A stretch of 64,000 nt of DNA from Lachnospiraceae bacterium (GCA_024404495.1 JAKSPT010000006.1:1-64000); one strand, 5' to 3'. Shown: positions 42,634 through 50,541, numbered from the stretch's first letter. Notes: generated by a model from the sequence alone, not told the origin. Program-made: numbers and translations.

Positions 42634-43125
42634 GTGGCTGATCTGATCTGCCGTCTCTACGAAAGAGACTTTTCCGTCGAAGCCGCCGAAGCACGGCTGA
42701 AGGAGGAAGGAATCACCTTCAAGCGCGCTCACCCGGTCGATAAGGCAAGGATCCTCAACTTCGTCGGGGAGACCTTTTCCGACGGATGGAGAAACGAGTG
42801 CGAGCATTCGTTTTCCCATCCCTTCCCCACCTGCTATATCGCGGTAAAGGAGAAAACCGTCATCGGCTTCGCCTGCTTTGAGGCGACCGGACGCGGGTTC
42901 TTCGGTCCGATCGGGATCGCGCCGGAATTCCGCCGCAAACGCATCGGAGACACGCTGACCCGCCTCTGCCTGAACTCCATGAAGGAAATGGGCTACGCCT
43001 ACGCGATCATCGGCTGGGCGTCAACCGGCGCGCGCCCCTTCTATACCGATGGCTTCGGCGCGGTCGAGATCCCGGGATCCGAGCCGCGAAACAGCATCTA
43101 CCGGAATCTAATCAACGTGGACTGA
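42634..43125 (+). CDS. GNAT-family N-acetyltransferase
   Basis: A 163-residue acetyltransferase. The acetyl-CoA loop reads IGIAPEFRRKRIGDTL (the Q/RxxGxG/A motif with RKRIGD), and GWASTGARPFYTDGFGA at the end is the usual final strand-helix of the fold. The start is a GTG with AAAGGAT 7 bases upstream; no ATG fits better. It lies 52 bases after the HD gene and 3 bases before murI, so translation of the two is probably coupled. The substrate is unknown; the position next to murI hints at an amino acid or cell-wall precursor but does not prove it. Confidence 0.85.
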   Translation: MADLICRLYERDFSVEAAEARLKEEGITFKRAHPVDKARILNFVGETFSDGWRNECEHSFSHPFPTCYIAVKEKTVIGFACFEATGRGFFGPIGIAPEFRRKRIGDTLTRLCLNSMKEMGYAYAIIGWASTGARPFYTDGFGAVEIPGSEPRNSIYRNLINVD

Positions 43126-43128
43126 ATC

Positions 43129-43932
43129 ATGATCGGAATTTTTGACAGCGGTCTCGGCGGACTGACCGCGCTGAAGGAAGCCCGCCTCCTCTTTCCGAAA
43201 GAGGATCTCGTTTATTTCGGAGATACCGGGCGCGTCCCCTACGGCACGCGCTCCGAGGAAACGATCCGTGCCTACGCCCTGCAGGATCTGCGGTTCCTGA
43301 CCTCGTTCCCGATCCGCGCGGCGGTCGTCGCCTGCGGAACGGTCAGCACCACTTCCCTGCCCGCCCTCCGCGGAGCGTTCGATCTGCCGATCTTCGGTGT
43401 GGTCGAGGGCGCCGCGATCGCCGCCGCGAAGGCGACGAAAAACCGCCGCGTTGCCGTGATCGGTACCCCCGCGACCGTCAGAAGCGGAGCCTTTCCCGAG
43501 GCGATACGGCAGGCTTACGGGGCGCTGACCGGGAATGCGGACGGAGTCGAGATCATCTCCCGCGCCTGCCCGCTCTTCGTGCCCCTCGTGGAAAACGGGT
43601 TCATCGAAAAGGACGATCCCATCACCGCCCTGACCTGCGAGCGCTATCTTGCCGATATCCGTGAATTCGGCGCCGATACGCTCATCCTCGGATGCACGCA
43701 CTACCCGATCATCGCGGACGCGATCTCGAAGACCCTCCCCGGCGTCACTCTGATCAATACCGGGAGAGAGGCTGCAAGGCTCGTGCGCGAAAAGCTTCCT
43801 CCGATCCCGGAGGAAAAGGGTGAGGCACGCTTTTTCGTCAGCGACCGGACCGATTCCTTCGCGTCGGTCGCATCGGTCTTCCTCGGCTCAAAGCCGGAGA
43901 ACGTCACGCGGATCGACATCGGAAGCTACTGA
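43129..43932 (+). CDS. murI: Glutamate racemase
   Basis: A 267-residue cofactor-independent racemase making D-glutamate for peptidoglycan. IFDSGLGGLT with the conserved Asp and Ser is at residues 4-13, the first catalytic cysteine is C69 in VVACGTVST, and the second is in LGCTHYPI near residue 188. The first motif is usually ACNTAS; here Asn is replaced by Gly, which also occurs in some Clostridia-type homologues as far as I recall. The gene starts 3 bases after the GNAT gene stop. alr lies 3.5 kb away on the other strand, so both D-amino acid racemases for the wall are in this window. Confidence 0.93.
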   Translation: MIGIFDSGLGGLTALKEARLLFPKEDLVYFGDTGRVPYGTRSEETIRAYALQDLRFLTSFPIRAAVVACGTVSTTSLPALRGAFDLPIFGVVEGAAIAAAKATKNRRVAVIGTPATVRSGAFPEAIRQAYGALTGNADGVEIISRACPLFVPLVENGFIEKDDPITALTCERYLADIREFGADTLILGCTHYPIIADAISKTLPGVTLINTGREAARLVREKLPPIPEEKGEARFFVSDRTDSFASVASVFLGSKPENVTRIDIGSY

Positions 43933-43951
43933 TCCGGGAAAGGAATCCGTT

Positions 43952-44890
43952 ATGTGGAACGAACCGCGGCTGTACGGCTTCTATCCGGAGGAAGAGCTGT
44001 TCCCGGAAAGCGGCGATTACCGGCTTCCCTCGGGCTTTCTGCCCTCCGCGGAATCCCGACCGCTGACGCCGGAGGACGTGGCGGCACTCTCACGCTTCGC
44101 CGAGGGAAAGGAAGAGCGTGCCTGCGTTTCTTTTGAATCCGATGAATACGACCCCTGCGTGATCCTGCTGAAACGGACGGAAGAGGGCGTGTTCGTCCTC
44201 CGTCTTCGCTCGCTGTCATCGGTCGACGACGAGGAGCAGCTCGGGAAGCTGACCGACCTCCTTATTTCCATCGCCTCCGCACGGAGGTCCGCGAGGGAGG
44301 AAGCGGCTCCCTTTTTCCTGCCCGACGAAGCAAGAGCGGCGTTCCGCAGGTTTTTCGGGGACGGAGAGGAATCGGTCACCGCGAGAGAAGTCTCGCTGTT
44401 CTGCTCCACCGTCGCGACGCTGCAATGTGTCCTGCCGGTCTTCGACGGCGCGATCGACAACGATACGCCGCTCGTGCCCAAGCGCGAGACCTGCCGGTTC
44501 TGGGAATACTATCTGACCTGCCTTTCCGCGATGCTCCGCGCCGCAAAGAAAAGCGAAAACAGAGTCCTGCGGATCTCTTCGGCGTTCAATCCCGCGGAAG
44601 GGCGTTTCTGCTTTTCGTTCACCGCGAGCGGAGAGAAAAGCGCCGCACGTTCCCTTGCCCGGATCTCCGAAAGGCTTCGTGCGCTTTTCCCTGCCCCCGC
44701 ATCCGGCAGCCTTGCGATCGACTCCGGCTGGCGGGTCGAGACCTCATACCGTGCCGGGACCGTCGTCCTTACCCTCTGCACGCCGCAGAGCGACAATACG
44801 GCGATGCACACGCCGCTTCCCGTTACGCTCTTTCCCGCTTATCTCTCGTCCCTCCCCGCCTTTGCGGAGGCGATCGGGGATTTGCTCTGA
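43952..44890 (+). CDS. Hypothetical protein, 312 residues
   Basis: I do not recognise this protein. It has no signal peptide or membrane helix, is rich in Arg, Ala and Ser, and has an acidic N-terminal half. RFWEYYLTCLSAMLRAAKKS around residue 190 followed by alternating strands (RVLRISSAFNPAEGRFCFSFTAS, GWRVETSYRAGTVVLTLC) is faintly like the ATPase part of a sensor kinase, but no N/G boxes are clear. I chose the ATG at 43952 because GGAAAGGAAT lies 8 bases upstream; the frame is open further into murI. It is the last gene before a terminator and is probably expressed with murI. Confidence 0.7.
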   Translation: MWNEPRLYGFYPEEELFPESGDYRLPSGFLPSAESRPLTPEDVAALSRFAEGKEERACVSFESDEYDPCVILLKRTEEGVFVLRLRSLSSVDDEEQLGKLTDLLISIASARRSAREEAAPFFLPDEARAAFRRFFGDGEESVTAREVSLFCSTVATLQCVLPVFDGAIDNDTPLVPKRETCRFWEYYLTCLSAMLRAAKKSENRVLRISSAFNPAEGRFCFSFTASGEKSAARSLARISERLRALFPAPASGSLAIDSGWRVETSYRAGTVVLTLCTPQSDNTAMHTPLPVTLFPAYLSSLPAFAEAIGDLL

Positions 44891-44918
44891 ACAAACGGAC
44901 GAAAAAAGGAAAACAATA

Positions 44919-44956
44919 CGTCCCCGTGACCGAATGGCTGCGGGGACGTTTCTTTT
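44919..44956 (+). terminator. Terminator of the HD-GNAT-murI operon
   Basis: CGTCCCCG (44919-44926) pairs with CGGGGACG (44941-44948), followed by TTTCTTTT. The sequence, including CCCGTGACCGA, resembles the hairpins that open the intergenic repeats at 45.4, 52.1 and 55.2 kb. Confidence 0.88.
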
Positions 44957-45366
44957 GCCTTTCACACGGCGAGTGAGAGGGCGAAAAATGCGGGAGAGTC
45001 CATGGGCAACGCCTGAAGAGAAGCGGTGGATGAGGTGTCCCATTGAGAGATAGTAAACGGAAGAGAACGGAGTCAAACGCTTTGACCAACGGCACACGGT
45101 AACGCGCTCGGAGTACAATCCCTCCCCTTCTTTAGAAGGATCGCTGCGCGGGAGCTCCCGCAGATCAGAAGGATCTGAAACCAAGGGAGCCCTCATACTG
45201 CCCAAAGAAGTGCGGACGGGAAAGAGGAGCGGGCGAGCAATGCTCGCCCCCACTGCGTATGCTTAAAGAAAAGCGGACGCGATTGAAGAACGGCGGGACA
45301 CGAGGCCCCGCCCTACGAAGTATTCCCAAAGAAACGCGGACGGGAAAGAAGAAAAAAGATACAAAA
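44957..45366. other. Intergenic region without a gene, holding degenerate repeats
   Basis: No open frame with a ribosome binding site or protein-like composition lies here. 44957-45195 shows only short inverted repeats such as GCGGGAGCTCCCGC near 45155. The right half holds the three-unit repeat listed next. Confidence 0.6.
45200..45351. repeat. Three spaced repeats, each followed by a different hairpin
   Basis: A 25-29 bp unit of the form CCAAAGAARNGCGGACGGGAA occurs at 45200, 45261 and 45323, about 62 bp apart. Unit 1 is followed by GGGCGAGCAATGCTCGCCC, unit 2 by GGCGGG/CCCCGCC, and unit 3 by the terminator hairpin that starts the next element. Unit sequence is conserved while the hairpins differ. 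Confidence 0.75.
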
Positions 45367-45610
45367 CATCCCCGTGGCGAACACGGGGATGCCTTTTTCT
45401 GTAACTCTTGAACCGACTGAATGAGGGCGCGGCGCTTCGGATAAAGCTGACGTAGCAGCGCGCAATGCGAAGACACCGGGGGAGGCGGATCGGGGCAGGA
45501 GATCACGAATGATAATCTCCCCCGGAAGCAAAGGAGCAATATTCGGAGAGCCCAAACATTACTTACCCCTTATGCCTCTTTGGTTCTTTCTCGGTCGAGA
45601 AAGAACATCG
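45367..45610. repeat. Dispersed intergenic element, copy A
   Basis: Opens with CATCCCCGTG/CACGGGGATG plus a T-run, contains the conserved core GTAGCAGCGCGCAATGCG then AGACACCG, and ends TTACCCCTTATGCCTCTTTG followed by a hairpin GTTCTTTCTCG/CGAGAAAGAAC and CATCGCGTC. It lies just beyond the 3' end of the minus-strand pseudo-maturase gene. Confidence 0.82.
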
Positions 45611-45631
45611 CGTCTCCCCCCCCGCGTCACT

Positions 45632-46519
45632 TTACCCCCGTCCCGCGAGAGTGACCGCTTGGTCGGCGCAGGCGAGAGACCACGGGTCGGAGGAGGAAGA
45701 GAGGAGGCAGAAAGGAGATTGCGCGGGAGAAGGCGTAACGGGACGGGAAACGGCGCCGTCCGGAGCAATGAACGCCTCACGGACGGGACGAAGAACGTTC
45801 CCGGAGCGAACGAGGGTAAAGGGGAGGAAGGAAGGCGCGGCGTCCTTCATGCGGCGGAGCTTCGCGGCGAGAGCGCGGGCGTCCTCGGGGGAAGCGGGAA
45901 GAGAGGAGATCCGCGTAAAACCGGCGGCGGAAAGCGCCGCGACAGCATTGACCAGATCCCCGGCGGGAACGTCGAGAACGGGCACGGCGGCAGTCCCGGC
46001 AAGGGAGGAAAGAATCGGATCGGAAGCGCCGCGAACGACGACGAGCACTTCGGCGACCGCGAGGAGCGGGGCGGAGGGAGCGACGCCGTGAAGCAGCACG
46101 GAGACCGAGGCGGAGGGGATCGCTTCTTTCACGAGAGCGACCGCGGAAAGCGGATCATCGGGATCGGAAAGAAGGACGCTGACGGGATAGGGCGCGTCGG
46201 CAGCGATTCCGGAAGCGGCGGAGATCGCCGCGGAGGTCGGCGAAGCAAGGATCACGCGGCTGACCGGAGGCTCCTCCGTCCGGGCGGGCGCAAACAGAAG
46301 CCCGTTTTCCCACGCTTCCCGGAGCGTGCGGTAGGTCGCGGAGATCTCGGGACTCGGGTACTGCGCGAGCGCGTAGCGGATGCTCACCGGACAATCGACC
46401 GGCAGCGGCTCTTTCAGGTAGGGCACCATCGGCACGGCAAGCGGTCCGACCGGGATCAGGGCAAGGCTTTCGGAATCGAATACGGCGTATTTACCGCCGA
46501 AGGAAATCACACGGATCAT
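45632..46519 (-). CDS. Pseudo-radical-SAM protein in the SCIFF-maturase position (Cys-to-Ser)
   Basis: A 295-residue Ala/Ser/Val-rich protein without a known family match that I can state with certainty. The first 80 residues (FGGKYAVFDSESLALIPV, then PEISATYRTLREAWENGLLF) follow the pattern of the N-terminal domain of SCIFF-peptide maturases (ScfB type). Where those enzymes have CxxxCxxC, about 100 residues in, this protein has S96-AAI-S100-AA-S103, the same spacing with serines, all TCC codons. The SPASM cysteine region is missing, so radical chemistry is not possible. Gene order yajC, TIGR04086, this gene also matches the SCIFF neighbourhood. GGAGG precedes the ATG at 46519. Degenerate enzyme or repurposed binding protein are both possible. 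Confidence 0.6.
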   Translation of the reverse strand: MIRVISFGGKYAVFDSESLALIPVGPLAVPMVPYLKEPLPVDCPVSIRYALAQYPSPEISATYRTLREAWENGLLFAPARTEEPPVSRVILASPTSAAISAASGIAADAPYPVSVLLSDPDDPLSAVALVKEAIPSASVSVLLHGVAPSAPLLAVAEVLVVVRGASDPILSSLAGTAAVPVLDVPAGDLVNAVAALSAAGFTRISSLPASPEDARALAAKLRRMKDAAPSFLPFTLVRSGNVLRPVREAFIAPDGAVSRPVTPSPAQSPFCLLSSSSDPWSLACADQAVTLAGRG

Positions 46520-46532
46520 CAGAATCCTCCAA

Positions 46533-46559
46533 CCGGAACGGTTTTGCGCTCCGTTCCGG
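46533..46559 (-). other. Perfect hairpin directly upstream of a ribosome binding site
   Basis: CCGGAACGG (46551-46559 on the minus strand) pairs with CCGTTCCGG (46533-46541) around a 9-base loop, 2 bases before the GGAGG of the pseudo-maturase gene. There is no T-run, so it is not a standard terminator. Confidence 0.6.
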
Positions 46560-46580
46560 ACGTGCAGACTCCCGGGAACG

Positions 46581-46997
46581 TCATTTCAGACGCTTTTTTG
46601 CGGGGACGAGAGCACGCATTTTTCTTTTTTTCTCTTTTCGGGGATCTCCGGCGCGCGGCAGTCCCGGAATCCCGGCAGCCGCCGAGACGGCGACCCCGGC
46701 AAACGGCATCCAGACCGATTTCACGCCGTCAAAGAAGCAGGAAGCCGCGAGCAGGACCAGAACGAACAGGACCCCGCACGCGCCTCCGGCAAACAGGCCT
46801 CTTTCCCGGCATAACCGCGCCGAGAGGAAGCCGCCCGCGGCGCATCCCGTGAAAAACGACAGGTACGCGGCGGCGCCGGTAAACGAATCGGGGTCCTTCC
46901 CGCCGAGCGCGGCAAAAGACAGACAGACAAGCATCCCCGCGCTGACGGTCAGCGCGGCGGCAAGTCCCAAAAGGACACTTTTCGGAAATTTCGGCAT
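46581..46997 (-). CDS. TIGR04086-like small membrane protein
   Basis: A 138-residue protein with four membrane helices (about residues 7-30, 40-60, 66-88, 93-112) and a strongly basic C-terminal tail (RKEKKRKMRALVPAKKRLK). Size, four-helix layout and location right after yajC fit the TIGR04086 family, which in many Clostridia lies between yajC and the SCIFF peptide system. Its function is not known. GGGAGAG lies before the start. The spacing to yajC is 63 bases and to the next gene 61 bases, with no small SCIFF-like Cys-rich peptide gene between. Confidence 0.72.
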   Translation of the reverse strand: MPKFPKSVLLGLAAALTVSAGMLVCLSFAALGGKDPDSFTGAAAYLSFFTGCAAGGFLSARLCRERGLFAGGACGVLFVLVLLAASCFFDGVKSVWMPFAGVAVSAAAGIPGLPRAGDPRKEKKRKMRALVPAKKRLK

Positions 46998-47060
46998 AGC
47001 GGTACTCTCCCGTTCTTTTTTTGAAAGAATATGCGGGAGCCGCCGCCGATATGCCGTTTT

Positions 47061-47384
47061 TTATTTTGCGTCTTCCGCTTTCACGTCCACGCGGCTGATC
47101 GCCGAGCGGAGAATGCGGATGCGGGTGCAGTCACGGCTGGTTTCGATCAGAACGGTCTCGTCCTTCATGCTGACGATCTTACCGATGATGCCGCCGATGG
47201 TGGTGATCTCGTCACCGACCGAAAGATTGTTCATCATTTCGTTCTTCTCTTTTTCCTGCTTTTTCTGCGGGCGGTAGAGAAGGAAATAGAACATCGGAAG
47301 CAGAAGCGCGATCATAATGATCGAGGAAATGAGGCTGGAAGGACCGGTGCCGCCTGTGACATCGGCGTAAAGAAGCTGGAACAT
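47061..47384 (-). CDS. yajC: Preprotein translocase accessory subunit YajC
   Basis: A 107-residue membrane protein with one N-terminal helix (about residues 14-34) followed by YRPQKKQEKEKNEM, then the compact YajC beta domain SVGDEITTIGGIIGKIVSM. It binds SecDF-YidC and assists the Sec translocon. GGAGGAAA lies upstream of the ATG at 47384; the open frame before it is T/A-rich and contains the promoter. The expected partners secD/secF are not in the window. It leads a three-gene operon with TIGR04086 and the pseudo-maturase. Confidence 0.93.
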   Translation of the reverse strand: MFQLLYADVTGGTGPSSLISSIIMIALLLPMFYFLLYRPQKKQEKEKNEMMNNLSVGDEITTIGGIIGKIVSMKDETVLIETSRDCTRIRILRSAISRVDVKAEDAK

Positions 47385-47418
47385 CTGGGGTTTCCTCCGT
47401 TTTTTATTTTCTTTTTTT

Positions 47419-47447
47419 ATTATAAGCACGGGCGGAACCGTTTACAA
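47419..47447 (-). promoter_or_regulatory. Sigma-A promoter of the yajC operon
   Basis: On the minus strand TTGTAA (47442-47447), a 17-bp spacer and TATAAT (47419-47424), 35 bases before the yajC start. Confidence 0.82.
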
Positions 47448-47476
47448 GGGAAAAAGTGTGAATTTTTCGGTTCCCG

Positions 47477-48637
47477 TCACAGTTTTCCGTCGAGATAGAT
47501 GCGCGGAACGCGCTTGCTGACCATGCAGCAGCTTTCGTAGGCGTTGGTCCCCGCGCGATCGGAAAGAAGCTCGACCGGGCGGTATTTTTCCGCGTCCGGA
47601 TCCCATCCGAAGAGGGTGACGCGGTCTCCTGTGCATACGTCCGTTCCGGTCACGTCCGCCATGCACTGATCCATACAGACTCTGCCGATCAGGTTCAGGT
47701 CACGCCCGCGGATGCCGATCCCGGCGCCCTTGTAGCCGCGCGTGAAGCCGTCGGCGTAGCCGATCGCGATCGTGGCGACCTCGGTCTTCTTTGCCAGCCG
47801 GCAGGCGGTGCCGTAGCCGACCGTTTCCCCGGGCTGTGCGGCGTGAACGTTGGAAACGGTGGAATAGAGCGACATCACGGTGCGGTAGCCGTCGTACTTC
47901 AGGTCGTCCGAGGGCATGATGCCGTAGAGGATGATCCCCGCGCGGACGAGATTCAGACGGCAGTCGGGATACCGGAGCAGTCCCGCGCTGTTCGAGATAT
48001 GCCGTACCGGGAAGGTGAGCCCCTCGGCGGCGAGACGGTCCACGACCTCGTTGTAGCGGGCAAACTGCACCGCAGACATATCGTCGTTCGCCTCGTCCGA
48101 AATGATGAAGTGGGAGAAGATCCCCTCCATCTCGAAGCAGCCGAGACGGGAGAGCTCGAGGATCTCCTTCACGGTCCGGTCGATCTCTCCGGGCTTTGCC
48201 GGGAAGCCGAGACGGTTCATCGCGGTATCGAGCTTGACGTGGACGCGCAGCTTTTTGCCTTTGGGAAGGTGATCGGCAAGCGCAAGACCGTAGTTGTAGG
48301 AATACAGATTCTGCGTGATCCCGTAATCTGCAAGCGCCCCCGCGTCGTGCGGATCGGCGGAGCCGAGATTGAGGATCGAGGCTTCGGGGATCTTTGCCTC
48401 GCGGCGCAGGATCGCGCCCTCGGCGGGCGTGGCAACGCCGAACCAGCGGGCTCCCTCTGCGTAAAGCGTTTCGGCAACGCGGACAGCACCGTGACCGTAG
48501 GCGTCAGCCTTGACGACGCAGAAAACGTCGGTGCCTCCGGCTGCCTCCCGGATCAGACGGTAATTGGAGCGCAGCGCGTCGAGGTCGACCGTCGCGTAAG
48601 TCAAAGGATGAAACGCGGGCAATTCTTTTTTCTTCAT
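47477..48637 (-). CDS. alr: Alanine racemase
   Basis: A 386-residue PLP enzyme that makes D-alanine for peptidoglycan. The PLP-binding lysine is K43 in VVKADAYGHG and the second catalytic base is the Tyr of VGYGTACRL near residue 272; CMDQCMADVT is the family C-terminal motif. GAAGGAAC before the start is encoded within the last codons of the upstream lipoprotein gene, whose stop overlaps this region, so translation of the two is coupled. A promoter for yajC begins just after alr, so alr is the end of its own unit. Confidence 0.95.
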   Translation of the reverse strand: MKKKELPAFHPLTYATVDLDALRSNYRLIREAAGGTDVFCVVKADAYGHGAVRVAETLYAEGARWFGVATPAEGAILRREAKIPEASILNLGSADPHDAGALADYGITQNLYSYNYGLALADHLPKGKKLRVHVKLDTAMNRLGFPAKPGEIDRTVKEILELSRLGCFEMEGIFSHFIISDEANDDMSAVQFARYNEVVDRLAAEGLTFPVRHISNSAGLLRYPDCRLNLVRAGIILYGIMPSDDLKYDGYRTVMSLYSTVSNVHAAQPGETVGYGTACRLAKKTEVATIAIGYADGFTRGYKGAGIGIRGRDLNLIGRVCMDQCMADVTGTDVCTGDRVTLFGWDPDAEKYRPVELLSDRAGTNAYESCCMVSKRVPRIYLDGKL

Positions 48638-48638
48638 T

Positions 48639-49133
48639 TCAAGTTCCTTCGTATCTGATAAAATCCGTTATTCTGATTTCCGTTCTTCCCTTTTCACCCG
48701 AAAGGGAAAAGGCGCGCGGGACGTCGTTCCCGCCGAAGGTAACGGTCAGCTCGCCGAAGCGGGTCGTCACCGTGATCCCGTCGGTCCCCGCCCCCGTCAC
48801 GCGGGACGGATCGGGGAAAAAGCAGGCGTAGAGCGGGAGAAGCAGACCTCCGCCCGGTTCCTGCGGCATCGGGATGCGCTCGTTTTCCGGCAGAAGCAGC
48901 GTCACCGCCGTTCCGTCGGTTTCATAGACGTCGCCGTTCAGCGTGACGACGGCGAGTCCGTTTTCAGCCGTGATCTCCCCGGCGGAAAGAAAGCCGTCCC
49001 CCGCGTTCAGCGTAAAACGGCAGTAAAAGCTTCCCTTCCGGAAAGAAAACGGGTCGTGCTTCTCCCCCGTCCCGCAGGAAAGCGGAAGCAGACAGAGAAG
49101 CGTGAGCAGACACAAAAGCGCGGTTCTTTTCAT
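48639..49133 (-). CDS. Hypothetical lipoprotein upstream of alr
   Basis: A 164-residue predicted lipoprotein: MKRT start, leucine-rich core, lipobox LPLSC near residue 20. The mature part is beta-rich (FYCRFTLNAGDGFLSAGEI, ITVTTRFGELTVTFGGNDVPRAF) and resembles LolA-like or DUF-type exported beta proteins, but I cannot name a family. I chose the ATG at 49133 because GGAGG lies 7 bases upstream; the ATG at 49139 is too close. Its stop is one base before the alr start, so both are made together. Role unknown. Confidence 0.75.
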   Translation of the reverse strand: MKRTALLCLLTLLCLLPLSCGTGEKHDPFSFRKGSFYCRFTLNAGDGFLSAGEITAENGLAVVTLNGDVYETDGTAVTLLLPENERIPMPQEPGGGLLLPLYACFFPDPSRVTGAGTDGITVTTRFGELTVTFGGNDVPRAFSLSGEKGRTEIRITDFIRYEGT

Positions 49134-49205
49134 TTTCATTCCTCCGGCGGGAGGGCTGAAGCGATCCTCCCGGGGAAGGATATGACCGCGTTTCTTTTCC
49201 TATGC

Positions 49206-49754
49206 TTAAACGCGGACCTTTTCCACGACGGTGAGACGGTTGTGGAAGCGGAGCAGACCGAGCGCCTTGTTGGTCGGCTCGAAGAAGACGGCGGATTTCA
49301 CCCCGTCGTCGTCGAAAATGCCGACGTAGATCTCGGGGGCACTCATCGAGGAAACGGCGCAGTACCGCTTTTCGATATCGGGCGCGTCCGCTTTTGCCTT
49401 GTATTCGTCACGGTAGGGCGCGATCATGGACATATCGGAGATGCGGATATTGATCGTTTCACGGCGCTTGCATCTGCCGAGGATCTCGGCAAAGCGCATT
49501 TCCCCGGATACGATCTGATATTCGTATTCGATATAAACGTAGGGGTAGAAGCAGGGCTTCAGGATCTTCATCCAGATCAGCGGATAGACCGGGATCAGGA
49601 TGACCCAGATCGGAATATTGAGAAGAATGAACACGATGCAGATGATGGGGAGCGGCAGCCAGAGCGCGATCTTCAGAAGCGCTCTTTTCAGACGGTAGCT
49701 TCCCTCCAGCTTTTTCTCAACGGTATATTCGGCGTAATTCTGAGAATCTTCCAT
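49206..49754 (-). CDS. Hypothetical membrane protein with PH-like tail (possibly DUF6106)
   Basis: A 182-residue protein with two adjacent membrane helices (about residues 27-62, WLPLPIICIVFILL and VILIPVYPLIWM) and a cytoplasmic beta-rich C-terminal half (YEYQIVSGEMRFAEILGRCKRRETINI, VGIFDDDGVKSAVFFEP, LRFHNRLTVVEKVRV) that looks like a PH-type domain. The layout resembles Clostridial DUF6106 proteins, but I cannot confirm that. AAAGGA precedes the start, and a promoter lies 30 bases upstream, divergent from the 49901 gene. Function unknown. Confidence 0.75.
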   Translation of the reverse strand: MEDSQNYAEYTVEKKLEGSYRLKRALLKIALWLPLPIICIVFILLNIPIWVILIPVYPLIWMKILKPCFYPYVYIEYEYQIVSGEMRFAEILGRCKRRETINIRISDMSMIAPYRDEYKAKADAPDIEKRYCAVSSMSAPEIYVGIFDDDGVKSAVFFEPTNKALGLLRFHNRLTVVEKVRV

Positions 49755-49783
49755 CGTTCGGATTCCTTTCGCATATTTGTTTC

Positions 49784-49812
49784 ATTATAGCATAACCGGG
49801 GTTCTTTTGCAA
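49784..49812 (-). promoter_or_regulatory. Sigma-A promoter of the 49754 gene
   Basis: On the minus strand TTGCAA (49807-49812), a 17-bp spacer and TATAAT (49784-49789). Confidence 0.85.
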
Positions 49813-49839
49813 GTATTTTCAGTTTTTTCTTTTATCCTC

Positions 49840-49868
49840 TTGCAAAATCGGAAAATATCGTGTAAAAT
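49840..49868 (+). promoter_or_regulatory. Sigma-A promoter of the 49901 gene
   Basis: TTGCAA (49840-49845), a 17-bp spacer and TAAAAT (49863-49868); divergent from the preceding promoter, with the two -35 boxes 27 bases apart. Confidence 0.78.
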
Positions 49869-49900
49869 ATAACAAAAAAGAATTTATGGAGGAAAACCGC

Positions 49901-50530
49901 ATGAAATTCGAGCATACCTCGGTATATAATATCGAAAACGCGCTCCGCGGCATGAGAAACCCCCTCAATTCCTGGGCAAAATCCGACAGCGCCTTCAACG
50001 AGGACGGGGACTATATCGTCGGTGAAAACGACCTCGGACTCGCCGGCCGCCTGATCTCGGGCGGGACGGAGCACCGCAAATTCTTACGGCAGATCTTCGT
50101 CTGCGTGGATATCACCGCGCCGATCTACTGGTGGTCGGAATTCGATACCTATAAGGTCGGAACTGCGGCAAACTCCACCTCCACGATGCACACCCTGAGC
50201 AAATTCCCGATCAATAAGGATATGTTCGAGACCGACCCGATCGACTCCGAGAATCCCTATTGGGACGCCGTGATCGCGCACCTCGAAGAGCTCCGTCAGA
50301 AGTATAACGAGACCAAGGATTACGCGTGGTTCCGCTGCATGAAGCAGGAGCTTCCCTCCTCCTTCCGTCAGACCCGCACCGTCACCCTCAACTACGAAAA
50401 CGTCCTCGCTATGATCCGTCAGCGCAAAAACCACCGCCTGAAGGAGTGGAGAGAGGACTTCATCGCGTGGACCCATACCCTGCCCTATTCGGCTGAATTT
50501 TTCGCAAGCGAATACGGCGAAGACAAATAA
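49901..50530 (+). CDS. Conserved-looking hypothetical protein, 209 residues
   Basis: A soluble protein without signal or membrane segment. The region VDITAPIYWWSEFDTYKVG followed by TAANSTSTMH (about residues 70-100) is dense in Trp/Tyr/His and looks like an active-site segment; the C-terminal half is helical and basic (NYENVLAMIRQRKNHRLKEW). I do not know the family; a distant relation to flavin-dependent thymidylate synthases crossed my mind because of the layout, but their RHRxxS motif is absent. The ATG at 49901 has GGAGG 8 bases upstream; the ATG at 49886 lies before that site. It is a single-gene unit with its own promoter and terminator. Confidence 0.75.
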   Translation: MKFEHTSVYNIENALRGMRNPLNSWAKSDSAFNEDGDYIVGENDLGLAGRLISGGTEHRKFLRQIFVCVDITAPIYWWSEFDTYKVGTAANSTSTMHTLSKFPINKDMFETDPIDSENPYWDAVIAHLEELRQKYNETKDYAWFRCMKQELPSSFRQTRTVTLNYENVLAMIRQRKNHRLKEWREDFIAWTHTLPYSAEFFASEYGEDK

Positions 50531-50541
50531 AAAATACTTTC

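Noticed and set aside
44957-45620. Possible small genes in the 45-kb intergenic region
   Set aside because: Frames cross terminator hairpins and repeats, and the copies at 52 and 55 kb do not keep the frames.
46520-46580. A hidden SCIFF peptide gene between TIGR04086 and the pseudo-maturase
   Set aside because: The gap is 61 bases, mostly a hairpin; a SCIFF peptide needs about 140 bases and several cysteine codons.
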